From NCBI GenBank assembly GCA_043804925.1, contig JAZDIP010000036.1:14550-78549 (forward strand): DNA of 64,000 bases. The letters are read 5' to 3'. Source of the stretch: ChocPot-Mid sp043804925. GTDB taxonomy: Bacteria > Bacteroidota > Ignavibacteria > Kapaibacteriales > UBA2268. This document shows, piece by piece, positions 51,498 through 60,437 of this stretch. The translations under genes were made by a program, and so were the position numbers. Under the pieces are notes generated by a model. That model saw nothing but the letters and a program-made list of their open reading frames with translations, was not told where the DNA came from and searched no databases. Each line of letters starts with the position of its first letter. Position 1 is the first letter of the stretch.

Positions 51498-53093
51498 ATG
51501 CGGATATTTTTTTTAATAATAATTATAATAATAAATTCCGGCAGTTTGCTTTCCGAAAATGCAGATTCTGTCGGTAATAGGATTGGTGTTAACACTAACA
51601 AGTTTAAGTATATTCTCGAAACCATTTATCTTAATTATGCTGATAGTGTAGATATAGATTATATCAGTGAAGAGGCATTCCGTAATATGATGAGTTCATT
51701 GGATAAAAATTCGATTTATTTGAATAAGGAGCAATTATATACAAAGAGGGTAAATGACCAGGGTTCAGGTGTTGGTATTGGAATTGAACTTAGATTAATA
51801 AATGATACTGCTGTTGTGTATTATGTAAAGGAAGGAACGCCTGCAGATTCGGTGGGATTAAGACCTTTCGATAGAATTCTAAGTGTTGATGATGTTAACG
51901 TTGTTGGCAAGCAAATCAATGATATATATGGAATGTTAAGAGGTGAAAAAAATACATTATTAAAGGTTAGAATGGAAAAAGGATTTTCCGGAGAAATAAA
52001 AAAAATTGATATAATGAGAAACGAAGTTCAGATTTCTTCCTTGAATATTTCGTTAATTATTCCGGAAACTAAAACAGGATATATCAACTCCAAAAATTTT
52101 TCGAAAATATCTCATTCTGAATTTATGACTGAAATCAATAAGTTTAAAAAGAAGGGTATAAGGAGTCTTATTATTGATTTGAGAGATAATCCCGGTGGCT
52201 TTTTGGAACAAGTAAGTTTGATAATTGATGAATTTCTTGAACCAGGTAAAACGATATCTTATACAGAAGCAAGAAATCCGACTTATAAACAAACAATTAC
52301 TTCAACGAATAATGGGTGCTGTGAAAAAATCCCATTAGTTCTGTTATTGAATAAAAATTCAGCATCAGCATGCGAATTATTTGCCGGAGTATTGCAGGAT
52401 TTCGACAGAGGTATTGTTGTCGGGCAAAGGTCATTCGGAAAAAGCAGTGTCCAGCGGCTTTGGAATATGATTGACAGTACGGGTTTTCAGTTAACGGTAG
52501 CTGAATATTTTACACCGCTTGGAAGGAGCATTGATATTAAGAAAAAGGATAGCATTACGATAGATCCTGCAATAAAATTAAGTATTGACGACACTTCTTA
52601 TAACAAAATCAATGATATGGTAAATCAAATAGGAATTACAGGTAATTTACCGGTTTACCGTTCTGAAAATGGGAGAGTAATACTTGGTGGTGGTGGTATT
52701 TTTCCTGATTTTCTTATTGAAGAAGAACAAAATACGTTATTAACTAATGTTTTAAACTTGAGAAATATTATTTTTGAATATGTTTATTATTATTTAATCG
52801 CCAATAAACAATTACTTGATAATGATTACAGAAGTGATTTTGAAAAATTTTCCGGAAATTTTCGAGTAACCGATAATATGCTTTTTGAACTTAAGAATTT
52901 GAGTTACAAAAAAAATGTTTGGAATGAAGAAATGTTCCTAAAGGACAAATCAAAAATCAGGGACTTTGTCAAAGCAGAAATCGGGAGGATTTTATTTGGC
53001 AACAAAGCGTATTTTGCTATACTCTTAAAAAGCGATAAATGGATTCAGAAAGCTGTTGAAGTTATGCCTGAATCAGATATTATTAATAAATAA
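51498..53093 (+). CDS. S41-family C-terminal processing protease (CtpA type)
   Basis: A 531-residue exported serine protease. After a signal peptide (residues 1-18), there is an N-terminal helical region (YLNKEQLYTKRV), a PDZ domain around residues 95-175 (GVGIGIELRLINDTAVVYYV; PFDRILSVDDVNV) and the S41 catalytic core. Ser290 (NSASACELFAG) and Lys315 (SFGKSSVQ) form the catalytic dyad with the usual 25-residue spacing. ASACE has Cys where most members have Ser. The C-terminal 150 residues form a helical tail. It probably trims periplasmic proteins. First gene of a four-gene set (next gene 14 bases on). Confidence 0.9.
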   Translation: MRIFFLIIIIIINSGSLLSENADSVGNRIGVNTNKFKYILETIYLNYADSVDIDYISEEAFRNMMSSLDKNSIYLNKEQLYTKRVNDQGSGVGIGIELRLINDTAVVYYVKEGTPADSVGLRPFDRILSVDDVNVVGKQINDIYGMLRGEKNTLLKVRMEKGFSGEIKKIDIMRNEVQISSLNISLIIPETKTGYINSKNFSKISHSEFMTEINKFKKKGIRSLIIDLRDNPGGFLEQVSLIIDEFLEPGKTISYTEARNPTYKQTITSTNNGCCEKIPLVLLLNKNSASACELFAGVLQDFDRGIVVGQRSFGKSSVQRLWNMIDSTGFQLTVAEYFTPLGRSIDIKKKDSITIDPAIKLSIDDTSYNKINDMVNQIGITGNLPVYRSENGRVILGGGGIFPDFLIEEEQNTLLTNVLNLRNIIFEYVYYYLIANKQLLDNDYRSDFEKFSGNFRVTDNMLFELKNLSYKKNVWNEEMFLKDKSKIRDFVKAEIGRILFGNKAYFAILLKSDKWIQKAVEVMPESDIINK

Positions 53094-53107
53094 AAGAAAG
53101 GAATATT

Positions 53108-53956
53108 ATGACTAAAAACAAATCCGTAATTCTTTGGGCAATGTCAATAATTCTAATGGCAGGAGTTGTCGTTTATCAAAAGACAACAGGACCAACATAT
53201 CCAAAGAAAGGTGACAAAGAGATATATGGAATTAATATAGATTACAGTTTACCCCGTAGTAATGACGGCGCATATACCGTTAAGGTATTAATACTCGATG
53301 AGAGTAGAACATTACATGGAAAATATAAAATTAAAAGGTTTAAAAGCCATGACGATTGGTCGGAATATGAATTACAAAGAAACGGTGATTCCTTGTCTTT
53401 TATTATTCCTCATCAATCTGCAGCAGGAAAAGTAATGTATCAGATTTTTTTAACAATAGGGGATAAACCTATAATAGTTTTAAATAAAAATCCAGTTGTA
53501 TTGAGATTTAGGAATAATGTACCGGGAGTAGTAGTCATTTTCCATCTTATATTTATTTTTGCAACAATTACGTTATCAGTTAGAACAGGATTTGAAGCAT
53601 TTTTCAGAGGAAATAAGGTAAAAATATTTACTATTCTAACGTTACTTTCATTGATATTAGGCGGTTTTGTATTCGGTCCATTGATGCAAAAATTTGCATT
53701 TGGTGCATATTGGACAGGATGGCCGATGAAAGGATTATTCAATATTGCCGACCTGACTGATACAAAAACTTTTGTTGCATTGATGTTCTGGCTGATAGCT
53801 CTATGGGCAACTTATAAAAAACCGGAAGGAAGAAAATGGCAAATTGCAGCGTCGATTGTACTTATTATTGTTTATATGATTCCGCATAGTTTACTTGGTT
53901 CCGAAATAGATTATACTAAAATAGAAAAAAAGAAAATAGAACAAATAAGCGAATAA
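53108..53956 (+). CDS. Membrane protein of unknown function with N-terminal soluble domain
   Basis: A 282-residue protein. One helix at the start (residues 7-23) is followed by a periplasmic beta-sandwich-like domain to about residue 135 (GAYTVKVLILDESRTLHGKYK). Four helices follow (residues 138-160, 170-190, 215-235 and 243-262), with a small motif FGAYWTGWPMKGLF between two of them. No family recognised. RBS AAAGGA at 53097-53102. It is the second gene in the S41 protease operon. The nitroreductase gene follows after 5 bases. Confidence 0.65.
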   Translation: MTKNKSVILWAMSIILMAGVVVYQKTTGPTYPKKGDKEIYGINIDYSLPRSNDGAYTVKVLILDESRTLHGKYKIKRFKSHDDWSEYELQRNGDSLSFIIPHQSAAGKVMYQIFLTIGDKPIIVLNKNPVVLRFRNNVPGVVVIFHLIFIFATITLSVRTGFEAFFRGNKVKIFTILTLLSLILGGFVFGPLMQKFAFGAYWTGWPMKGLFNIADLTDTKTFVALMFWLIALWATYKKPEGRKWQIAASIVLIIVYMIPHSLLGSEIDYTKIEKKKIEQISE

Positions 53957-53961
53957 ATTAA

Positions 53962-54471
53962 ATGGATGTAATAACTGCAATAATGACAAGAAGGAGTATT
54001 CGTAAATATTCGGATGAATATGTTAGTGATGACCTCGTTAAAAAGTTACTTGAAGCTGCAATGCAGGCACCTTCAGCGGGAAATCAGCAGCCATGGCAAT
54101 TTATTGTCATTCGTGATAAGCATATTTTTAAATTGATTCAGAAGTTTCATCCATTCTCAAGTATGCTGGATGAAGCTTCTGTTGCAATACTCGTTTGTGG
54201 TGACATATATCCCGAAAGATATAAAAATTATTGGATAATAGATTGCTCGAATGCTGCTGAAAATATCTTATTAGCTGCACATGCTTTGGGATTGGGTGCT
54301 GTTTGGTTGGGTGTTCATCCAAGAGAAGAAAGAACAGAGCCAATGAGGGAATTGTTTAAACTTCCGGAGAATATTAAGCCGCACTCTCTTATTGTTATCG
54401 GATATCCTGCAGAAAGCAAGGAAACTGAATACAGATTTAATCCTGAGAAAATACATCATGAAAAATGGTAA
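53962..54471 (+). CDS. Nitroreductase-family flavoprotein
   Basis: A 169-residue FMN enzyme of the nitroreductase superfamily. The start MDVITAIMTRRSIRKYSD carries the Arg-Arg-Ser-x-R phosphate contact, APSAGNQQPWQFIVI forms the flavin site, and the C-terminal half has LLAAHALGLGAVWLGVHP and IVIGYPAE. It reduces quinones, nitroaromatics or related compounds with NAD(P)H. The natural substrate is unknown. Third gene of the protease operon. Confidence 0.92.
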   Translation: MDVITAIMTRRSIRKYSDEYVSDDLVKKLLEAAMQAPSAGNQQPWQFIVIRDKHIFKLIQKFHPFSSMLDEASVAILVCGDIYPERYKNYWIIDCSNAAENILLAAHALGLGAVWLGVHPREERTEPMRELFKLPENIKPHSLIVIGYPAESKETEYRFNPEKIHHEKW

Positions 54472-54493
54472 TATAAATAATGGAAAGAATGTA

Positions 54494-55060
54494 ATGAAAA
54501 AATCTATTGGTCAGCAAACACTTGTATATCCTCATCCTGTGTTTATTATCGGCACATTTGATATTAAAAATGTTCCGAATATTATGGCTGTTTCGTGGGG
54601 AGGAATATGTTGCAGTAAACCGCCCTGCGTTGCTATTTCCCTAAGGAAAGCAACTTATACCTACAATAACATTGTTTTAAATAAGGCATTCACTGTCAAT
54701 ATTCCTTCCGAAAAATATGTGAAAGAAGCGGATTATGTGGGCATTGTTTCGGGAAGAGATGTCAATAAATTTACGGAAACAGGATTGACGGCAGTTAAGA
54801 GTAATAGTGTGAATGCCCCCTACGTCGAAGAATTTCCGGTTACACTTTGTTGTGAACTTATGAAAACCGTTGAAATCGGCATGCATACACAGTTTATTGG
54901 TGAAATCATCGATGTTTTGGTTGATGAAAATTGTCTGGATGAGAATGGAAAGCCCTCTTTAGAAGCAATCAATCCATTTTGTTATGATTCGGCTACTAAG
55001 AATTATTATTCGGTTGGAAAGAAAATCATTAGAGGATTTACTACAAAAGAAATTAAGTAG
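54494..55060 (+). CDS. Flavin reductase-like FMN-binding protein
   Basis: A 188-residue protein of the flavin-reductase-like (split-barrel FMN-binding) family. The frame is open upstream from 54392, but ATG at 54494 with GGAAAG six bases before it is the likely start (MKKSIGQQTLVYPHPVFIIG). Motifs: NIMAVSWGGICCSKPPCVAIS, then the FTVNIPSEKYVKEADYVG segment. The Cys pair in GICCSKPPC is common in this subfamily. It is 22 bases after the nitroreductase gene and may work with it as a flavin-dependent redox pair. Confidence 0.88.
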   Translation: MKKSIGQQTLVYPHPVFIIGTFDIKNVPNIMAVSWGGICCSKPPCVAISLRKATYTYNNIVLNKAFTVNIPSEKYVKEADYVGIVSGRDVNKFTETGLTAVKSNSVNAPYVEEFPVTLCCELMKTVEIGMHTQFIGEIIDVLVDENCLDENGKPSLEAINPFCYDSATKNYYSVGKKIIRGFTTKEIK

Positions 55061-55235
55061 TGAAAAGTGGAAGACCGAAAGACAGAAAGACTGAAAGACA
55101 TTAGGACAGCATGACAGAAAGAAGGAAACTAATCCAGAGGGATTGAACTCTTGTTTTTAAATTTTGTATTTATAAATTGATTTTAAATTTTAAATTGAAA
55201 TTTTAAAATTGAACCGATAAATAAAAAGGTGAAAT
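55061..55235. repeat. GAAAGAC purine repeats and an inverted AT-rich unit
   Basis: ACCGAAAGACAGAAAGACTG-type units run from about 55070 to 55125. The AT-rich unit TAAATTGATTTTAAATTTTA at 55173-55196 is the reverse complement of the repeat found twice at 8544 and 8792. No gene is present. The AAAGGTGA ribosome site of the next gene ends the stretch. Confidence 0.7.
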
Positions 55236-56051
55236 ATGAAAATTGATTGGTTGATTGAATATAATCCTGTACTATTAGCTCTCTATGCTACACTATTTAC
55301 ATGGGGAGTAACAGCGATGGGTGCGTCAATGGTATTTTTCTTTAAAACCATAAACAAAAAGATACTCAATTCAATGCTTGGATTTGCAGCTGGAGTAATG
55401 ATTGCGGCAAGTTTTTGGTCATTGCTCAAACCTGCCATAGAAATGGCTGAATCAAGTGGAATTCAAGGATGGATACCTGCTCTGGTCGGTTTTTTATCAG
55501 GTGGTGCCTTTTTACTAATTGTTGACAAGATTTTACCACACTTACATTTGGGTCTTGCAATGGATAAAGCTGAAGGTATCAAAACATCATGGCAAAGAAG
55601 CGTTCTGCTTGTTCTCGCAATTACCCTTCATAATATCCCTGAAGGACTGGCTGTAGGTGTTGCTTTTGGCGCTTTGGCGCATAATCCTGAATTGGGAGTA
55701 CTAACCGGTGCTATCGCGCTTGCCATTGGTATTGGTTTACAGAATTTTCCTGAGGGTGCGGCAGTTTCGATTCCACTCAGACGTGAAGGATTTTCGAGGA
55801 TTAAAGCTTTCAATTATGGACAATTATCAGGTGTGGTTGAGCCAATTGCTGGAGTAATTGGTGCTTATCTGGTTTTGATGATAACGCCCTTGCTTCCTTA
55901 TGCTCTTTCATTTGCTGCAGGCGCTATGATATTTGTTGTTGTCGAAGAATTAATTCCGGAATCACAGTCCGGAAATGAAACTGATTTATCCACAATTGGT
56001 GCCATGATTGGCTTCGCAACAATGATGTTGCTCGATGTTGCGCTGGGTTAG
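55236..56051 (+). CDS. ZIP-family metal transporter (GufA-like)
   Basis: A 271-residue inner-membrane transporter of divalent metal (usually zinc) with eight predicted helices. The two signature metal-site helices are intact: LHNIPEGLAVGVAFG near residue 133 and LQNFPEGAAVSIPLRREG near residue 170. The QLSGVVEPIAGVIGA and FAAGAMIFVVVEELIPES segments are also typical of the GufA subfamily. It precedes a TonB-dependent receptor gene by 173 bases in the same direction, so the two may be regulated together, which is an inference. Confidence 0.92.
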   Translation: MKIDWLIEYNPVLLALYATLFTWGVTAMGASMVFFFKTINKKILNSMLGFAAGVMIAASFWSLLKPAIEMAESSGIQGWIPALVGFLSGGAFLLIVDKILPHLHLGLAMDKAEGIKTSWQRSVLLVLAITLHNIPEGLAVGVAFGALAHNPELGVLTGAIALAIGIGLQNFPEGAAVSIPLRREGFSRIKAFNYGQLSGVVEPIAGVIGAYLVLMITPLLPYALSFAAGAMIFVVVEELIPESQSGNETDLSTIGAMIGFATMMLLDVALG

Positions 56052-56224
56052 GACTATTACCATTTATTAAATATATTTTCATAAAGACCAATGATTATCC
56101 TATAATTTGATTTAAAACACAAAGCATACAAAAATCAATTCAATGAAAATTATTTGCGGATAATTATTAATTTAGTATTGGCTAAATAATAAATTTGTTA
56201 TTATTAATTTTTTTTGAGGATTTT

Positions 56225-58522
56225 ATGAAATTGGTTTTATGTTTTTTGTTTGTCTTTAGTCTGATACTTATTGAGAGTTCGTTTGCACATAATAAAACAA
56301 TCAAAGGTATAGTATTAGTTAAAAACGGTAAGAGTGAAGCTGTTATTGGCGCTAATGTGAAATTGGAAGGTACTGTTTTAGGTGCGGTTACCAATTCTGA
56401 AGGAAAATTTATTATTAAAGGTGTCCCTGACGGAAAGTTTGTATTGACTGTTTCTTCAATTGGTATGCACACTTCAAAGCAGGAATTGGATATTCAGCAT
56501 ATTGAAGGTGATGAGATTGAGATGAAATTCGAGTTGGAAGAAAATCCGATTAAGGTATCGAATGTTGTTGTAACTGCAACAAGAAGTGAAAAAATTTATG
56601 ATGAAACACCTGTTAAAGTATCAACCATATCTCAGGAAGATATTCGAATATCCTCATCCAATAATCTTAGAGAAAGTCTTCAGTTTCAGCCGGGAGTGAG
56701 GACTGAAGTGAATTGTCAGAATTGCGGATTCAGTCAGGTAAGAATCAATGGTCTTGATGGTAAATATTCACAAATCCTTATTGATGGCAAGGCAATTTTT
56801 TCATCATTGAACGGTGTATATGGATTGGAACAAATTCCTACAAATATGATTGACAAGGTAGAAATGGTAAGGGGTAGTGGTTCAAGTTTGTACGGGGGTA
56901 ATGCCATTGCTGGAGTAATAAACGTTATCACTAAAGTTCCTGCTTTCGATACTTACGATATTAGTTGGAATAATATAATGACTGATAATAAGTTTCCTGA
57001 AAATATACTAACTTTAAATAGTTCAATCACATCAGATGACCAGCAAATTGGCTTATCTATATTTGGAATGAAAAACAATCGCCATGAATATGATGCGAAT
57101 GATGATGGATTTACTGAAATAGGTAGAATGAATTTGCAAACTTTCGGGACAAAATTATATTATAAAATAACGTCACAAAGCAAAATTACGGCAGAGTTTC
57201 ATAGCATCGAGCATTTTATAAGGGGTGGCAACAAATTGAATATACCAGAACATGAAACAGATATAACCGAATCCGCAAAAAACAGTACAATTATAGGTCA
57301 ATTAAACTATGAGCAATTTATTGATTATACTAATAAAGTAAGTATTTATACATCATATCAGACTACTGACAGAAACAGCTATTACGGAGCAAACAAAGAT
57401 CCAAATGCTTACGGAAGAACTGACAACAATACGTTATCTTCGGGGATTAATTATTCATATTGGTTGGATAAATTTATGGGTAGCCATAATTTAATTTTTG
57501 GTTATGAATTAAATTATGATAAAATGAATGATTTTGCAATATCATACGATAGAATAATCGAACAACAAACAAGTTCACATGGATTTTACATTCAGGATGA
57601 CTGGATTTTTAACGATTATTTGAATTTTTTATATGGTATAAGAACTGACAAACACAATCTTATTGATAATCCGATTTTTGTACCAAGAGCTAGTATATTG
57701 ATTAAGCCAACTGGTAATTTAACACTCAGAGCAACTGCTTCAACAGGTTACAGGGCACCTCAGGCATTTGACGAAGACTTGCATATAACTCAAGTGGGTG
57801 GTGAAGGAATAGTAATTCTTGTTGGTGATGGTCTTAAACCGGAATATTCACAATCCGTATCTGCTTCGGTTGATTATTCATTAAAATTATTTCGTTTACC
57901 CTTGGCTTTGTCATTGGAATATTTTAATACTAATCTTAATGATGTTTTTGTGTTGGAAGATACTGGAACGGATGAAAAAGGGAACAGGTTGCTTGTTAGA
58001 GAGAATGCAGAGTCGGCAAATGTCGCAGGAATTACTTACGAAATTCAGAGCAATTATCGAGACTGTTATACCATGAAATTTGGGTTAACAATGCAAAAGA
58101 GTTTATTTTCCGAAGGTGTTGAATGGTCTTCTGGAGATATTGCAAATGGAATAAAGCCGCAATTTTCAGATAAAATTTTCAGGGCGCCTGATAATTACGG
58201 TTATTTTTTAGCTAGTTTTGAGCCATTTGAAAATCTTAGTTTTGACTTAAGTGGTTATTTTACAGGCTTTATGTTTGTTCCGCATTATGCAGGTTATATT
58301 AAAAATGACAAGCTTGAAAAAACAAAATCATTTTTTGATATGAATGCTAAAATAATATATAAATTTCTTAAGAATCCAAATGTAGAAGCGAGTATTGGTA
58401 TGCAGAATTTGCTTAATTCGTACCAGAGTGATTTTGATAAGGAGGTTAGACGGGATGCCGGATACATTTACGGACCATTCAGACCAAGAAGTATTTATTT
58501 CAAAATCAGATTTTATTATTAA
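56225..58522 (+). CDS. TonB-dependent outer-membrane receptor
   Basis: A 765-residue outer-membrane receptor. The frame opens at a TTG (56195), but GAGG six bases before ATG 56225 (MKLVLCFLFVFSLILIESSFA, signal peptide) gives the start. Order: carboxypeptidase-regulatory-like domain (VIGANVKLEGTVLGAVTNSEG), plug domain (ETPVKVSTISQEDI, VEMVRGSGSSLYGGNAIAGVINVITK), then the barrel ending FKIRFYY. A C-x2-C pair (NCQNCGFSQVRINGLDG) lies in the plug, as in a subgroup of Bacteroidota receptors. The cargo may be a metal complex, given the ZIP gene upstream. Confidence 0.92.
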   Translation: MKLVLCFLFVFSLILIESSFAHNKTIKGIVLVKNGKSEAVIGANVKLEGTVLGAVTNSEGKFIIKGVPDGKFVLTVSSIGMHTSKQELDIQHIEGDEIEMKFELEENPIKVSNVVVTATRSEKIYDETPVKVSTISQEDIRISSSNNLRESLQFQPGVRTEVNCQNCGFSQVRINGLDGKYSQILIDGKAIFSSLNGVYGLEQIPTNMIDKVEMVRGSGSSLYGGNAIAGVINVITKVPAFDTYDISWNNIMTDNKFPENILTLNSSITSDDQQIGLSIFGMKNNRHEYDANDDGFTEIGRMNLQTFGTKLYYKITSQSKITAEFHSIEHFIRGGNKLNIPEHETDITESAKNSTIIGQLNYEQFIDYTNKVSIYTSYQTTDRNSYYGANKDPNAYGRTDNNTLSSGINYSYWLDKFMGSHNLIFGYELNYDKMNDFAISYDRIIEQQTSSHGFYIQDDWIFNDYLNFLYGIRTDKHNLIDNPIFVPRASILIKPTGNLTLRATASTGYRAPQAFDEDLHITQVGGEGIVILVGDGLKPEYSQSVSASVDYSLKLFRLPLALSLEYFNTNLNDVFVLEDTGTDEKGNRLLVRENAESANVAGITYEIQSNYRDCYTMKFGLTMQKSLFSEGVEWSSGDIANGIKPQFSDKIFRAPDNYGYFLASFEPFENLSFDLSGYFTGFMFVPHYAGYIKNDKLEKTKSFFDMNAKIIYKFLKNPNVEASIGMQNLLNSYQSDFDKEVRRDAGYIYGPFRPRSIYFKIRFYY

Positions 58523-58611
58523 ATAAATACTCACTTATTTTAAAGGAATAATATTCACAATGAGTTCGTTAAAATAAGCCATGTTATTTCCCTTAAAAAC
58601 AGGGATACAAT

Positions 58612-60021
58612 TTAACTTTTCAAACTCAAAATCAAATCCCAAGTCTTGTCAACATGCTCCAATGTTACATTCGTCTGCGCTATCACAATTCGTATAGCAT
58701 ATTTCCCATTTAGCTTTGTATGTGTCATATAAGATTTTCCTGAAGCATTGATTTTATTCAATAACTGTTCATTAATTTGATTTAGTTGCTCGTTATCATT
58801 TATTCCTTTTGGTTTATACCTGAAGCAGATTACATTGAAATTGACAGGAGCTAAAATCTCGATTTCAGGATTGGTTTCCATTTTCTGTTTTAAATCATTC
58901 GCTATTTTAATATGTTCCCTAAGCTTTTCCTGAAGACCTTTTACACCAAACGAACGAAGAACAAACCACAATTTCAAAGCTCGGAATCGCCTGCCGAGTG
59001 CAATTCCCCAGTCCCGGTAATTGTTAACCTGTGAGTCCATCTTTGTTTTCAAATATTCCGGCATTATTTCAAATGTCCTGATTAGAGCTTCTTTATCGCG
59101 TACAAAATATGCTGAACAATCAAAATTTGTAAAAAGCCATTTGTGCGGATTGAAAACAAATGTATCAGCATATTCGATTCCTTTCAAATAATGCCGGTAT
59201 TCAGGGAGAATGAGGGCAGAGCCGGCATAAGCGGCGTCCACATGCAACCATATATCATATTCTTTTGCGATTTTCCCAATTTCTTCTAATGAGTCAACAG
59301 CAGTTGAGCCGGTAGTTCCGAGTGCTGCTACAATGCAAAGGGGTTTGTATCCTTTTTGAATATCTATGACAATCGCATCGTTCAATTCATCAGGGAGCAT
59401 ACTGAACTCATCGTCAACAGGAATCTTCACAAGATTTTCTTTTCCGATACCTGCAATTTTTACTGCTTTTTCTATTGATGAATGGGCTTCGGTTGAACAG
59501 TAAACTCGGTAATTTTCCGATGGATTGAAACCGTTTTTATTAATCATGTAATTCGAGTAATGCTCTCTTGCAGTTAAAATTGAAACCAAAGTTGCTGTGG
59601 ACGCAGTATCCTGTATGACTCCTTCAAATTCTTTTGGCAAGCCAATCATTTGCCTAAGCCAAACCATCATTTTTTCTTCAAGTTCTGCTGCGGCAGGAGA
59701 TGTCTCCCACATCATACACTGTGCACCAAGAGCAGAAGCAAGTATTTCTCCGAGTATAGAAGGGAAACTTGTGTTTGCAGGGAAGTATGCATGGAATCGG
59801 GGATGCTGCCAATGTGTTATACCGGGAATAATTATGTTTTCAAAGTCTTCCATTATTTGTTCGAATGGTTCTTTTTCAAGCGGAGCAGAATCGGGAAGCT
59901 GCTTATAAATATCCCTTGGTTTAACCGGTGATTTGACCGGATATTTTTCGATATCGTCATAATAATCGGCAATCCTGTCAGCCAATTGAAGCGCATATTT
60001 TCTAAATTCTTTATTATCCAT
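58612..60021 (-). CDS. PLP-dependent decarboxylase, aromatic-amino-acid (group II) type
   Basis: A 469-residue group II decarboxylase (DDC family), which removes CO2 from amino acids such as tryptophan, tyrosine or DOPA. The N-terminal motif HPRFHAYFPANTSFPSILGE, the PLP-phosphate region and LHVDAAYAGSALILPEYRHY are present. The pyridoxal-binding Lys is in FNPHKWLFTNFDCSAYFV, followed by DWGIALGRRFRALKLWFVLRSFG, the family C-terminal signature. Substrate preference cannot be fixed. It is monocistronic between converging and repeat-bearing gaps. Confidence 0.93.
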   Translation of the reverse strand: MDNKEFRKYALQLADRIADYYDDIEKYPVKSPVKPRDIYKQLPDSAPLEKEPFEQIMEDFENIIIPGITHWQHPRFHAYFPANTSFPSILGEILASALGAQCMMWETSPAAAELEEKMMVWLRQMIGLPKEFEGVIQDTASTATLVSILTAREHYSNYMINKNGFNPSENYRVYCSTEAHSSIEKAVKIAGIGKENLVKIPVDDEFSMLPDELNDAIVIDIQKGYKPLCIVAALGTTGSTAVDSLEEIGKIAKEYDIWLHVDAAYAGSALILPEYRHYLKGIEYADTFVFNPHKWLFTNFDCSAYFVRDKEALIRTFEIMPEYLKTKMDSQVNNYRDWGIALGRRFRALKLWFVLRSFGVKGLQEKLREHIKIANDLKQKMETNPEIEILAPVNFNVICFRYKPKGINDNEQLNQINEQLLNKINASGKSYMTHTKLNGKYAIRIVIAQTNVTLEHVDKTWDLILSLKS

Positions 60022-60118
60022 ATCATTATATAATTATTCCAAAATTTAATTATGTACTAAATTACAAATGAAGGTTTGAAGAAACAAAATAATAAGAAAT
60101 TTACATTCAATTATCGTT

Positions 60119-60186
60119 CAACTCCTACGGAGTTGTTTTCGGTTGGTGAAATTATTTTCTATAAATATTCAATTGCTCTGCAATTG
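60119..60186. repeat. Double-hairpin palindromic unit
   Basis: Two small hairpins, CAACTCC-TAC-GGAGTTG (60119-60135) and CAATTGC-TCT-GCAATTG (60170-60186), are joined by a TTTTCTATAAATATTC segment. This two-hairpin form is known as a dispersed repeat in several bacterial genomes; only one copy is seen here. Confidence 0.6.
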
Positions 60187-60242
60187 TTCATCCTTTTTCC
60201 TTTCTCTCTTTTCCCAACTTAAAACCTAACACTTAACACTAA

Positions 60243-60413
60243 CTAAATCTCTCCCTTCCGAAATTTTTCTCTAATTTCCTTTTCTTTTTCGGTCATAGCG
60301 AGTTCACTGAATCTTTGGATTTCATCGAGCCACTTAAGCTTTTCTTCAGTGGATAGCTTCATGTATTCACGGATTTTCTCGTCTTCGATATAGTATTTGA
60401 ATCCTTTAGACAT
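60243..60413 (-). CDS. Small conserved-looking protein, 56 residues
   Basis: An ATG-initiated frame of 56 residues, MSKGFKYYIEDEKIREYMKL at the start and KEKEIREKFRKGEI at the end. It is rich in Lys/Glu and predicted all-helical, with a WL near the middle (EEKLKWLDEIQRF). The amino-acid composition and even codon use look like a real gene, and this type of short protein is known next to nucleotidyltransferase-like toxin genes, but no such partner is present here. It starts 24 bases after the stop of the T9SS propeller gene upstream on the same strand. Function unknown. Confidence 0.6.
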   Translation of the reverse strand: MSKGFKYYIEDEKIREYMKLSTEEKLKWLDEIQRFSELAMTEKEKEIREKFRKGEI

Positions 60414-60437
60414 TATTTACAAAATTTAAATTGATAA

